Source of the DNA: Oscillospiraceae bacterium
GTDB taxonomy: Bacteria; Bacillota; Clostridia; Oscillospirales; Acutalibacteraceae
Direction: 5' to 3'
Length of the DNA stretch: 64,000 bases
Assembly: GCA_902774035.1 (NCBI GenBank)
Contig: CACYHA010000005.1
Coordinates: 1 to 64,000, forward strand
The notes below the pieces were generated by a model. That model was not told where the DNA came from and did not search any database. It saw only the letters and a program-made list of their open reading frames with translations. Made by a program: the position numbers and the translations under genes. Positions 42,026 through 50,005 of this stretch are shown piece after piece; the first letter of the stretch is position 1, and each line of letters opens with the position of its first letter.

Positions 42026-43390
42026 TCATATCAGCGCGTTTGCGATGGAGAAGTAGATCAGCAGCGAAATGGCGTCCACCATCGTTGTGATCATGGGACC
42101 GGCCATAAGCGCCGGGTCAAAGCGCAGGAGCTTTGCGATGATCGGCAAGGTGCAGCCGATGATCTTTGCCACCATGACGGCCGCCACAATGGCAAGGCAG
42201 ACCACAAGGATCACATCGTTGGAGGTGTCGCTGCCAATGATGAAGCGCAGCAGGAACATGCGCGCGGCGTTGGCAAGCGAGAGCGTGACGCCGACCATGA
42301 CCGACACGCGGATCTCCTTCCACAGCACGCGGAAGTAATCCTTAATCTGGATCTCGCCCAGAGCAAGACCGCGGATGATCAGCGTGGAAACCTGGTTGCC
42401 GGCGTTGCCGCCCGTGTCCATAAGCATCGGGATGCAGGCCGTCAGTCCGGCGATGGTTGCGAGCTTGGCCTCAAAGCTTTCGATGATCTGACCGGTAAAG
42501 GTGGCGGAAACCATCAGCACCAGCAGCCAGACGATGCGGTTTTTGGCCAGCACAAAGACGTTGGTTTTCAGATACTCATCTTCGGAAGGGCGCAGAAGGG
42601 CCATCTTTTCAAAGTCCTCCGTGGCCTCTTCGTCGATGATGTCCACGATGTCGTCGATCGTGATGATGCCGACCAGGCGCTGTTCCTTATCCACTACAGG
42701 AACGCTCAAAAGGTCGTATTTCTTTGCGATGGCGGCAACCTGCTCCTGGTCGTCCATGGTGGAAACGGAAATGAGCTGTTCGTCGTCGGACATGATGTCG
42801 CGCAGCGGCACGTCCTCGTCGTTGAGAATCAGCCGCCGCAGCGGGATCGTTCCGACCAGATGGCGGCCCCGGTCGATACAGTAGCAGGTGTAGATCGTCT
42901 CCTTATCCACACCGGTCCGGCGAATGTTTTTGATCGCCTCGCCGACCGTCCAGTCGTCGTGCAGCTCCACCATTTCGATGGTCATGGCGGAGCCGGCGGA
43001 ATTGTCGGGATATTCTAAAAAGCGATTGATGATCTCCCGCGTTTCCTTATCCGTGTTGGCAAGCACCTTGCGCACCACGTTGGCGGGAACCTCTTCCAGA
43101 AAATCCACCGCGTCATCCACGTAAAGATCGTCGATCAGGCGCTCCACTTCCTTGTCCGTGATCTTTTCCACGATCGTCTGCTGCGCGTCGGAATCGAGGT
43201 AGGCAAACACGTCGGCGGAGCTGTCCTTGGGGAGAATGCGGAAGGCTGTGACCAGCCGTTGGTCGTCATCCAGACTCATGATGAATTCGGCAATGTCCGG
43301 ATAAGCCATGTCGCGCATCCGCGCACGCAAGGCGGGATAATCCTTGCTCTCCAAAAGCGCGGTCAATTCTTCATACAGGGTTTCGTTCAT
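42026..43390 (-). CDS. mgtE: magnesium transporter MgtE
   Basis: 454 residues. Mg2+ channel of the inner membrane. N-terminal superhelical domain (about 1-125), two CBS domains (about 130-255, with GTIPLRRLIL and VGIITIDDIVDII) and five membrane segments (about 285-454), including the pore sequence PMLMDTGGNAGNQ and LMAGPMITTMVD. The cytoplasmic domains gate the pore according to internal Mg2+. The start at 43390 (MNETLYE) matches the family; an in-frame TTG 11 codons earlier is possible, and neither has a strong ribosome site, which fits control through leader structure. Confidence 0.94.
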   Translation of the reverse strand: MNETLYEELTALLESKDYPALRARMRDMAYPDIAEFIMSLDDDQRLVTAFRILPKDSSADVFAYLDSDAQQTIVEKITDKEVERLIDDLYVDDAVDFLEEVPANVVRKVLANTDKETREIINRFLEYPDNSAGSAMTIEMVELHDDWTVGEAIKNIRRTGVDKETIYTCYCIDRGRHLVGTIPLRRLILNDEDVPLRDIMSDDEQLISVSTMDDQEQVAAIAKKYDLLSVPVVDKEQRLVGIITIDDIVDIIDEEATEDFEKMALLRPSEDEYLKTNVFVLAKNRIVWLLVLMVSATFTGQIIESFEAKLATIAGLTACIPMLMDTGGNAGNQVSTLIIRGLALGEIQIKDYFRVLWKEIRVSVMVGVTLSLANAARMFLLRFIIGSDTSNDVILVVCLAIVAAVMVAKIIGCTLPIIAKLLRFDPALMAGPMITTMVDAISLLIYFSIANALI

Positions 43391-43593
43391 TGACACACCG
43401 GCTTTCTTTGACGCAGACGCCAAAGCCGCCGCACGGACCTCTTACCCCCTGATCCGTTTCAAAAGCACGGCGTCTGCTTGATGATAAATGATGCTTCGTC
43501 GCCCTCGCGGGAAACTGTCCGTGTCCACAGCAGACGCACCTCCTTTTGTGTGGATATCATGAAATACTGCAAACCGCGACAAAAATCACGGTA
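43391..43593 (-). promoter_or_regulatory. switch-like structured leader of mgtE
   Basis: About 200 bases. On the minus strand, segment 1 GCGTCTGCT (43529-43537), segment 2 AAGCAGACGCC (43469-43479) and segment 3 TGGCGTCTGCGT (43411-43422) allow 2 to pair with either 1 or 3, nine pairs each time. CACGGAC (43517-43523) and GTCCGTG (43432-43438) give a further pairing that crosses both. Segment 3 ends 21 bases before the ATG. It does not look like the classical M-box. Confidence 0.55.
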
Positions 43594-43599
43594 CAGAAT

Positions 43600-43629
43600 A
43601 TTGTACTACATCCGGATAGAGAAAGTCAA
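43600..43629 (-). promoter_or_regulatory. sigma-A promoter of mgtE
   Basis: Minus strand: TTGACT (43624-43629), 18-base spacer, TACAAT (43600-43605). Confidence 0.6.
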
Positions 43630-43663
43630 TAAAAAAAGCAAAATTGCCGTCCGGGACGGCAAT
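43628..43663 (-). terminator. terminator of the oxidoreductase gene
   Basis: Minus strand: ATTGCCGTC-CCG-GACGGCAAT (43643-43663) then TTTGCTTTTTTT; its T-run touches the -35 box of mgtE. A second hairpin, GCCGCGC-TCT-GCGCGGC, lies at 43685-43701. Confidence 0.8.
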
Positions 43664-43722
43664 AAAAACCGAGAAAGCGTTCCGCCGCGCTCTGCGCGGC
43701 AGCTTCCGTAACGCGCCGCGGG

Positions 43723-44709
43723 TCATTGTGCCGCGGCGTACATGCGCAAAAAGTCCTCCGTCGCTTTGCCGCCTTCAAAAAAGTCGATCGCAAAGGGACG
43801 GCCTTCCCGCACACAGGCATAGAAATCGCCAAGCAGCGCCGGGTGTCCCCCGCCCCAGTAATCCTTGCCGACCGTGGAGTTCCGAACGGCGCCGGTCAGC
43901 TTTTCGATCTGCCCGTCCGGGGCGAGAAAATACAGCTCCGCGCCCTCCAGACGCAGCGTTCCCTTTTCGCAGAACAAATCGAGCTGCACCTTCGCGTTGC
44001 GGGTAAAAGCCACCGTCGCGTCGAGCTGGGCGGTGACGCCGTTTTGATAGCGCATCCGCGCGAGCGCGGTGTCCTCCACTTCGATCACGCCCTGCAGATG
44101 GTCGTTGGCGATGTGGGCCGTGCAGTCCTCCATGTCCGCGCCGATGAGCCAGCGCAGCAGGTCGATGGTATGCACCGCCTGATTGACCAGCACGCCGCCG
44201 CCTTCTGTGGCCTTTTTGCCGTGCCAGCCGTCGCTGTAATACTGCGCGTCGCGGCTCCACAGCACATGGGCCGCCGCAGCGAGGAGCTTTCCGTAGGTTC
44301 CCTCCGCCAGCAAACGCTTTGCCAGGACGGCGCCCGCGTTATAGCGGTTCTGGAAACAGACGCCGCAGACAAGGCCGCTTTCGCGCTGGGCTTCGCGCAA
44401 GCGCCGCAGGCTTTCCGCCGTGATGGCGCAGGGCTTTTCGCAGAGCACGCTGACGCCGCGTTTCAGCGCTTCGCAGGCCATTTCCACATGCAGAAAATGC
44501 GGTGTGCAGATATGCACCACGTCGGGATGCTCGGTGTCGAGCAGTTCAAGATAATCGGTATAAGCGCGGCAGCCATGCGCTTCGGCGGCCGCCTTTGCGC
44601 GCGCCGGCACACAGTCCGCGACCGCGGCAAGCGTCACATCCGCCATGGCGTCCAGCGCCGCGAGATGCACCCGCGAGATTTTGCCGCAGCCGATCAACGC
44701 CGCCTTCAT
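43723..44709 (-). CDS. Gfo/Idh/MocA-family oxidoreductase
   Basis: 328 residues. The N-terminal Rossmann fold starts MKAALIGCGKISRVH (GxGxxG), CEKPCAI (about 91-97) is the family EKP motif, and the C-terminal alpha/beta domain has GGGVLVNQAVHTIDLLRWL with the usual catalytic His. These enzymes oxidise or epimerise sugars or cyclitols with NAD(P). It overlaps the isomerase gene by four bases (ATGA), a frequent pair in inositol and amino-sugar catabolism. The substrate is not known. Confidence 0.88.
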   Translation of the reverse strand: MKAALIGCGKISRVHLAALDAMADVTLAAVADCVPARAKAAAEAHGCRAYTDYLELLDTEHPDVVHICTPHFLHVEMACEALKRGVSVLCEKPCAITAESLRRLREAQRESGLVCGVCFQNRYNAGAVLAKRLLAEGTYGKLLAAAAHVLWSRDAQYYSDGWHGKKATEGGGVLVNQAVHTIDLLRWLIGADMEDCTAHIANDHLQGVIEVEDTALARMRYQNGVTAQLDATVAFTRNAKVQLDLFCEKGTLRLEGAELYFLAPDGQIEKLTGAVRNSTVGKDYWGGGHPALLGDFYACVREGRPFAIDFFEGGKATEDFLRMYAAAQ

Positions 44710-45575
44710 GCACAGATCTCCACAAGCAGCGCGTGCAGGGCGTCGGACGCCGCTTTGAAAGACGCGGCGTGGCTTTCATAGGCGCCCTTTGGCATAGCGC
44801 GGCGGGTTTCGCCGCCGGTCTCCAGATTCTGCAGTCCGTCGAACACCTGCAGGTGCGGCTCGAGGGTCAGCATCACGTCGCCCGTGCGCTTTGCGGCGGC
44901 GGAAAGGATCGCTTTCACGTTGCCGTCGCCCTTTCCGACAGGCACAACGCTGGAATCGGCAAACAACGCGTCCTTCATGTGCAGATACTCCGTATAGGGT
45001 TCCAGCAGCTCGAAGGCGCGCAGGGTGTCCTCGCCGCACTGGACGAAGTTCGCCGGGTCGAACACGCCGCGCAGATGGCTGCAGTTCCGCAGCAGATCCA
45101 GGCAGCGGTCGGCCGTGTCGCCATAGATCCCCTTTTCGTTTTCATGGCAGGCCAGCACGCCGTTCGCGTGGGCATAATCCGCCATCGTCTGCACCTGTTC
45201 CAGCACGCGGCCGCGCTGCAGGGCGTAGTCGTCGTCCGCTTCAAAATAGAAACTGAACAAACGGATGTACGGGGCGGCAAGGATGTTTGCCACTTCGACC
45301 GTGCGCTTGAACGCCTCGAAATGGGAGGCAAAATCGTCTTTGATGTTGATCTTGCCGTAGCCGGAGCCGATGGAGCCGACAAGCATCCCGCTGTCGTCCA
45401 GTTCACGTTTCATTTCCTTGGCCTGCGAAGCGGAAAGCGTGTTGATGTTCAACGCCTTGCCGAAGCCGCGCAGCTCCATGTGGGTGATGCCGTTCGCCTT
45501 GCAGGCAGCGATCTGGCCGGAAAGGGACGCTTCGCCGCACTCGTCGCTGAACGCGGAAAGAATAAAGTTCGCCAT
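44706..45575 (-). CDS. sugar phosphate isomerase/epimerase (xylose isomerase-like TIM barrel)
   Basis: 289 residues. AP endonuclease family 2-type barrel: LSAFSDECG at the start, HMELRG (about 33-38), GSIGSGYGKI, ACHENEKGIYGD with metal ligands, GVFDPANFVQ, YLHMKDAL and LTLEPHL near the end with the last ligand Glu. It probably isomerises or epimerises a keto sugar and feeds or drains the oxidoreductase. The ATG at 45575 has TTCGGAGGTTC 6 bases upstream; the longer frame overlaps the promoter. Confidence 0.88.
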   Translation of the reverse strand: MANFILSAFSDECGEASLSGQIAACKANGITHMELRGFGKALNINTLSASQAKEMKRELDDSGMLVGSIGSGYGKINIKDDFASHFEAFKRTVEVANILAAPYIRLFSFYFEADDDYALQRGRVLEQVQTMADYAHANGVLACHENEKGIYGDTADRCLDLLRNCSHLRGVFDPANFVQCGEDTLRAFELLEPYTEYLHMKDALFADSSVVPVGKGDGNVKAILSAAAKRTGDVMLTLEPHLQVFDGLQNLETGGETRRAMPKGAYESHAASFKAASDALHALLVEICA

Positions 45576-45608
45576 AACAGAACCTCCGAATCCATAGAAT
45601 ACAAAGAG

Positions 45609-45637
45609 AGTATAGCACTGTTTTTCGCCGCGCGCAA
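45609..45637 (-). promoter_or_regulatory. sigma-A promoter of the isomerase-oxidoreductase operon
   Basis: Minus strand: TTGCGC (45632-45637), 17-base spacer, TATACT (45609-45614). Confidence 0.6.
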
Positions 45638-45694
45638 GCTGTTTGCAAAGGAATTTCCGTTTTTCACAAAAAAAGAATAAAATCCAAAAAAAGG

Positions 45695-45723
45695 CTTGAC
45701 ATTTCAAAAGAAATAAGATATTA
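45695..45723 (+). promoter_or_regulatory. sigma-A promoter of tRNA-Lys
   Basis: TTGACA (45695-45700), 17-base spacer, TATTAT (45718-45723), 18 bases before the tRNA. Confidence 0.75.
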
Positions 45724-45741
45724 TATTTGAGCTGTTGAAAT

Positions 45742-45817
45742 GATCCATTAGCTCAGCCGGCAGAGCACTTGACTTTTAATCAAGGTGTCCGGAGTTCGAA
45801 TCTCCGATGGATCACCA
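45742..45817 (+). tRNA. tRNA-Lys(TTT)
   Basis: A 76-base cloverleaf. Acceptor arms GATCCAT (45742-45748) and ATGGATC (45807-45813), discriminator A and encoded CCA; D arm GCTC/GAGC; anticodon stem CTTGA/TCAAG around CTTTTAA, anticodon TTT; T arm CGGAG-TTCGAAT-CTCCG. It stands alone with its own promoter and terminator. Confidence 0.97.
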
Positions 45818-45820
45818 GTA

Positions 45821-45857
45821 AAAACGCGTGATTTGGAAAACAAATCACGCGTTTTTT
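45821..45857 (+). terminator. terminator of tRNA-Lys
   Basis: AAAACGCGTGATTTG (45821-45835) pairs with CAAATCACGCGTTTT (45841-45855), then T. From here to 46073 (216 bases) no gene is seen. Confidence 0.9.
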
Positions 45858-46073
45858 GTATGCTGTTTGCCCTGTCGGGCAGATGATGCTGCCTGCGGCA
45901 CATGAAGTGCAAACATCGCATTCTTGCCCCAAAAGAGAGCCGCCGCAGACAACGACGTTTGCTCTTTTTTTCAATGCTCTTGGATTCGGGAAGCATTTTT
46001 GAAGCGTAGTCAGGACGAAAAGCTCATTTTAAACGGCAAGATTTCCACATCTGCGGAAGCCGTCGGCCGCGGC

Positions 46074-46907
46074 TTATCCGAGCAGACCCTTTTCCGCCAG
46101 CCAGCCGTGCGCGAGCGTCCAGGCTTTTTTGCCGTTTTGCGAAACATAGGAGCTGTGGGTTTCGCCTTTGAGAACCGCAAAGTCGCTGTCGGGAATGTTT
46201 TCGGCGATGAAAAGCGTATCGGACGGCCAGAGGATGTCAAACTGACCGCTGACGATGAAGGCCGGACAGGTGATCCGGGAAAGAAATTCCGGGGTGAAAT
46301 CGGGAAGGGTCAGCATCAGGTCGTTGCGCTTGTCTTTTTTGAACAGGTTTTTCAGCGCCACACCGAGGGGAAAGTAGGGCTTGAAGGTCTTCGGGTGGGA
46401 ATTCGCGCCGCAGGAGATGATCGCACCCGGCGTCTCTGGAAACTCCGACGCAAGGGTGATGACGTCGATCCCGCCGTCGGAATGCCCCATCAACACAGGT
46501 TTCTTGAGTCCCAGCGCGGCGATAAACGCGTTCAGATCCTGCGCCATCAGGTGATAGGAGATCTCGCCCGGGTCGCTGCTGTCGCCGTGGCAGCGGCTTT
46601 CCGGCAGATAGACGGTGAACGAATCGGCAAGATAGCTCGCCGCCTCGCGCAGAGAATCGGCGTTTCCGCCGTTGCCGTGCACAAGGATCAGCGGCGGCTT
46701 TTTGCTGCCGTAGACCAGGTAGTGCATCTTCACCTGCGGAAGCTGAATGTATGCGTCCGCGGACGGTTCCGTCACAGGCGCGGGCAGATCGGCCGCGCGC
46801 AGCGTCTGCGCGTGGTATTTTTGCGGCCGGATCAGATATTCCGCCTGAGAAGCGATACCGCTGAACATCAGAGCGAACGAAAGCAGAATGTTGAGAAAAG
46901 CCGTCAT
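46074..46907 (-). CDS. alpha/beta hydrolase with N-terminal membrane signal
   Basis: 277 residues. Residues 3-21 are a signal peptide or anchor. ILVHGNGGNADS (about 73-84) is the oxyanion loop, LPESRCHGDSS the next strand, and MGHSDGG (nucleophile Ser 143) the elbow; an acid Asp in SGQFDILWPSD and His in ETHSSYV complete the triad. It is likely exported or membrane-bound; the substrate is unknown. CGGAGGAG precedes the ATG. It diverges from the metallophosphoesterase gene. Confidence 0.87.
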   Translation of the reverse strand: MTAFLNILLSFALMFSGIASQAEYLIRPQKYHAQTLRAADLPAPVTEPSADAYIQLPQVKMHYLVYGSKKPPLILVHGNGGNADSLREAASYLADSFTVYLPESRCHGDSSDPGEISYHLMAQDLNAFIAALGLKKPVLMGHSDGGIDVITLASEFPETPGAIISCGANSHPKTFKPYFPLGVALKNLFKKDKRNDLMLTLPDFTPEFLSRITCPAFIVSGQFDILWPSDTLFIAENIPDSDFAVLKGETHSSYVSQNGKKAWTLAHGWLAEKGLLG

Positions 46908-47022
46908 GGAATCTCCTCCGATTTGTTGCGTTGTTTATGAAAATTGTAGCACAAAACCGACGCGATGGGAAGAGGAACGGCATATTTTTCTCGCTGTCTC
47001 CGAGAAAAAACGGCCCCGGGTA

Positions 47023-47051
47023 TGGACAGCGCAAAGGTTTGGCTCTATAAT
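47023..47051 (+). promoter_or_regulatory. sigma-A promoter of the metallophosphoesterase gene
   Basis: TGGACA (47023-47028), 17-base spacer, TATAAT (47046-47051). Confidence 0.65.
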
Positions 47052-47103
47052 AGCAGTAGAAACGTACCGCGCAGTACGTCTTTTCCAGAAAGGAGCATAC
47101 ATC

Positions 47104-48687
47104 ATGAAACGCAAGTCTTCCTTTTTCACACGTCTGCCCGCGCTGTGGGCTGCGTCGGCATTGCTGGCCGCAGACGCCGCCGTGTTCCGTGCGCTGCGGA
47201 TGGTCTGGGTGTTCTATGACCCGGCGCTGCGCTTCCTCGGCGGAGCGCTCGGGCTTTTTGTATTCATGCTTTGCCTGTGCGCGGTTTCGTTCGCGCTGCT
47301 GCTTCTGCGGCTTTCGGGGCGGGAGCGCGGCGGCAAACCGCTTTGGCAAAGCAAACGCTGCACCGTTGCAAGCGGCGTCTGCTTCGTTTTTTCCGTCCTA
47401 TTTGCGGCGGCGATCGCGGCGATTTTGAGCTTCAGCGGCGGCGAAACGTCCAAAACGATGCTGTTCTATCTGCAAAACGACCTGCCCGTCCTGCTCGGCT
47501 TTGCGGCGGCTGCGGGGACGGTGCTCGTTTTGCCGCGCCTCGGCGCCCGGGGCAGAACGGTTTGCGCCGTTTGCTTTTTCGTCTGCGCCGCGGCGGCGGT
47601 GCTTTGGCTGTTCGGCGTACGTCTCCCCTACCGCCTTGTTTCGGCTCCGGTCGTGATGGACACCGGCAAAGATTACGCCGTGCTGTTTGCCACAAGCGAA
47701 CCTGGCACGGGCTATGTCACCTGCAGCGTTGACGGCACGGCGCAAACGATCTTTGACCGGAAGAACGGAAGGCGCGTCGGCGACCGGCGGCTCCACACCG
47801 TCCACGTGCCCTACGACGCGCTCAAAAACAGCAGCTACACCGTCGGCAGCACCCGCGTGATCGAGGAATTCAGCTACGGCAGCCGGCTGGGCGCAACCGT
47901 CACCGGCGGCCCCTATACCCTGCATGTCAACGAGGGCGAAACACAGACCTATCTTTTGATCTCCGACTGGCATACCTACCTGAAGGACGCAAAGGCCGCC
48001 ATCTCCCATCTCGGAGACTACGACGCGGTGCTGATGCTGGGCGACCCGGCGCCGGGAATGGACTTTGAAGCGCAGGCCGTGCGCTATCTGGTGCAGTTCG
48101 GCGGCGAGCTCACCGGCGGGGAAAAGCCGGTGCTCTATGTGCGCGGCAACCACGAGACCCGCGGCCCCTTTGCCGCCGCGTTTCCCGAACGAATCGGCTA
48201 TGCGCAGCTCTATTACACGGCGGACCGCGGCCCCTACTCCTTCCTTGTCCTCGACAGCGGCGAGGACAAGCCCGACAGTCACATCGAATACGGCGGAATG
48301 GACGATTACGCCCGGAACCGCCGGGAAGAACTGCAATGGCTGCAAAGCGTCGAGCCGAAAAACGAGAAGCTGATCGTGCTCACCCACGCCTGGCAGTTCG
48401 ACGAAACGGACGAAACAACCTCCCGCGCAGCCTGGGACGCGTTTTCCGCCCTCGGCGCGCGTTTTGTGCTCAGCGGCCACAAACACACCTGCGAATTTTT
48501 GAGTGCGAAAGATGAAGACTACCGCCCTTACGCCGAAGCCTATCCGAACATCACGGCCTACATCGACGGCGGACATTCCGGCAAAACCTATATTGCCTCC
48601 AAGCTGACGCTGACGCCGAAGGAGGTTCAAATCGAGGCCGTCAACAACCGCGGAGCAGAAGTGGAAAACCGCGTCCTGCCCTGGTAA
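47104..48687 (+). CDS. membrane metallophosphoesterase
   Basis: 527 residues. Four membrane segments in the first 180 residues (about 10-30, 38-63, 82-104 and 117-170 in pieces), then a purple-acid-phosphatase-like beta domain and a calcineurin-type core: LISDWH (about 287-292), LMLGDPAPG, YVRGNHETRG, VLTHAW and VLSGHKH. The second block reads GDPA where GDxxD/N is usual, so one metal ligand may be altered. The catalytic part would be outside the membrane. AAAGGAGC precedes the ATG at 47104; the long upstream reading overlaps the promoter. Confidence 0.85.
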   Translation: MKRKSSFFTRLPALWAASALLAADAAVFRALRMVWVFYDPALRFLGGALGLFVFMLCLCAVSFALLLLRLSGRERGGKPLWQSKRCTVASGVCFVFSVLFAAAIAAILSFSGGETSKTMLFYLQNDLPVLLGFAAAAGTVLVLPRLGARGRTVCAVCFFVCAAAAVLWLFGVRLPYRLVSAPVVMDTGKDYAVLFATSEPGTGYVTCSVDGTAQTIFDRKNGRRVGDRRLHTVHVPYDALKNSSYTVGSTRVIEEFSYGSRLGATVTGGPYTLHVNEGETQTYLLISDWHTYLKDAKAAISHLGDYDAVLMLGDPAPGMDFEAQAVRYLVQFGGELTGGEKPVLYVRGNHETRGPFAAAFPERIGYAQLYYTADRGPYSFLVLDSGEDKPDSHIEYGGMDDYARNRREELQWLQSVEPKNEKLIVLTHAWQFDETDETTSRAAWDAFSALGARFVLSGHKHTCEFLSAKDEDYRPYAEAYPNITAYIDGGHSGKTYIASKLTLTPKEVQIEAVNNRGAEVENRVLPW

Positions 48688-48690
48688 AAA

Positions 48691-48744
48691 GAAAAGAATC
48701 ACCGTCTTGCAGGCGTTTCTGCGAGACGGTGATTTTTCTTTTCT
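48691..48744. terminator. bidirectional terminator between the phosphoesterase gene and ddl
   Basis: AATCACCGTCT (48697-48707) pairs with AGACGGTGATT (48724-48734), with A-rich sequence before and a T-rich run after, so it serves both convergent genes. Confidence 0.85.
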
Positions 48745-48745
48745 T

Positions 48746-49990
48746 TTATCTCTTTGCGCCCTTCGCACCCTTTGCGCCGCCGAAGGACACGCCCTGCAGC
48801 ACGTTGGAATCGAAGGCGTAGGTGATGTCTTCGTTTTCGCGCTCGCGTTTGAGCGCAAGGGCAAGCATCTCGTTGATGAGCTTTTCATACGGCAGGCCGA
48901 TCGGCTCCCAGAGATAGAACGAGAGCGAACCGGGAATGGTGTTGATCTCGTTGAGCCAGATCTCGCCGGATTTTGTATCCATCATGAAGTCGATGCGCGA
49001 CACGCCGGAGCAGCCCAGACACCGGAAGGCGTCCACCGCCATGGTCCGGATCTTCTGCTTCTGTTCGGGCGTGATGTCGGCAGGGATCTTGCGCTTGAGC
49101 GAGGCCATGCCCTTGCTGCCGCCGCCCTTTGCGCCCTTCGCGCCGCCTTTGGCTCCTTTGGCGCCCTTTGCGCCGCCGCTGCCGTCGCCGATGTATTTGT
49201 CCTTGAAGGACAAAATCTCGTCGGCGTTGACCGGCTCCTCGCATTCCGAGGCGCGGGCGCTCTCGTAATCGCCGAGGACAGCGCAGTTGATCTCCTTGAG
49301 GTTCTGCACCGCCATCTCCACAAGCACCTTCTGCGCGTAGCAAAACGCGGTGTCGAGGGCTTCAAAGAGCTTTGCGCGGTCGCCTGCCTTGCTGATACCG
49401 ATGGACGAGCCGAGATTCACGGGCTTCACGATCACCGGGTAGCCGATGCGCTGCTCGATCTCGTTCACCACAGCCTCGCTGTCGCGGTCATAGTCCTTTG
49501 CCGTGTAGCACTTGCAGTCGAGCACGGGGATGCCGTTGTCCTTGAGCACGGTCTTCATCACATATTTGTCCATCCCGACGGCGGACGAAAGCACGTCGCA
49601 GCCGACATAGGGGATGTTCAGCATCTTCAGGTAGCCCTGCAGCGTGCCGTCCTCCACATTTGTGCCGTGAACGATCGGAAATGCGATGTCGATGTAATCC
49701 ATATAGCTCTTGCGCATGGACTTGAACGGGAATTTGAAGATCTTGACGCGCTTTTCGTCGTTGATGAGAAAGACGCGCTGGCTGATCTTCAGCAGCCGGT
49801 CGAGGTCTGTATAGTTTTCGATCTGGCCGATCTCATAGCCGGTATAGAACTTGTTGTCCTTGGTGACATAGATGGGGATGACGTCGTATTTTTTTGCGTC
49901 GATGCTCTGGATTGCCTGAATGGCGGAGATGATGGAGATCTCGTGCTCCACGCTTTGGCCGCCGAAAATGACGCCGACTTTGATCTTCAT
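48746..49990 (-). CDS. ddl: D-alanine-D-alanine ligase with Gly-Ala-Lys inserts
   Basis: 414 residues; usual length is 300-380. It joins two D-Ala with ATP. GVIFGGQSVEHEISIISA (residues 6-23), HGTNVEDGTLQGYL (about 109-122), KPVNLGSSIGISKA and the C-terminal EINTIPGSLSFYLWE are conserved. In the omega-loop region, after FKDKYIGDGS, there is a low-complexity insert of repeated GAK/GGAK units before KGMASLKRKIPADI, and the C-terminus ends in a similar GGAKGAKGAKR. A D-Ala-D-Ser or D-Lac specificity cannot be excluded. Gene order hydrolase-murF-ddl suggests one operon; 15 bases separate it from murF. Confidence 0.92.
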   Translation of the reverse strand: MKIKVGVIFGGQSVEHEISIISAIQAIQSIDAKKYDVIPIYVTKDNKFYTGYEIGQIENYTDLDRLLKISQRVFLINDEKRVKIFKFPFKSMRKSYMDYIDIAFPIVHGTNVEDGTLQGYLKMLNIPYVGCDVLSSAVGMDKYVMKTVLKDNGIPVLDCKCYTAKDYDRDSEAVVNEIEQRIGYPVIVKPVNLGSSIGISKAGDRAKLFEALDTAFCYAQKVLVEMAVQNLKEINCAVLGDYESARASECEEPVNADEILSFKDKYIGDGSGGAKGAKGAKGGAKGAKGGGSKGMASLKRKIPADITPEQKQKIRTMAVDAFRCLGCSGVSRIDFMMDTKSGEIWLNEINTIPGSLSFYLWEPIGLPYEKLINEMLALALKRERENEDITYAFDSNVLQGVSFGGAKGAKGAKR

Positions 49991-50005
49991 TGCAGTCCCC
50001 TCCTC

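Noticed and set aside
43391-43593. classical M-box riboswitch before mgtE
   Set aside because: The conserved M-box segments were not recognised; only alternative pairing is supported.
45748-45996. 82-codon minus-strand frame
   Set aside because: Its C-terminal half is the translation of the tRNA-Lys gene in antisense, a common false gene.
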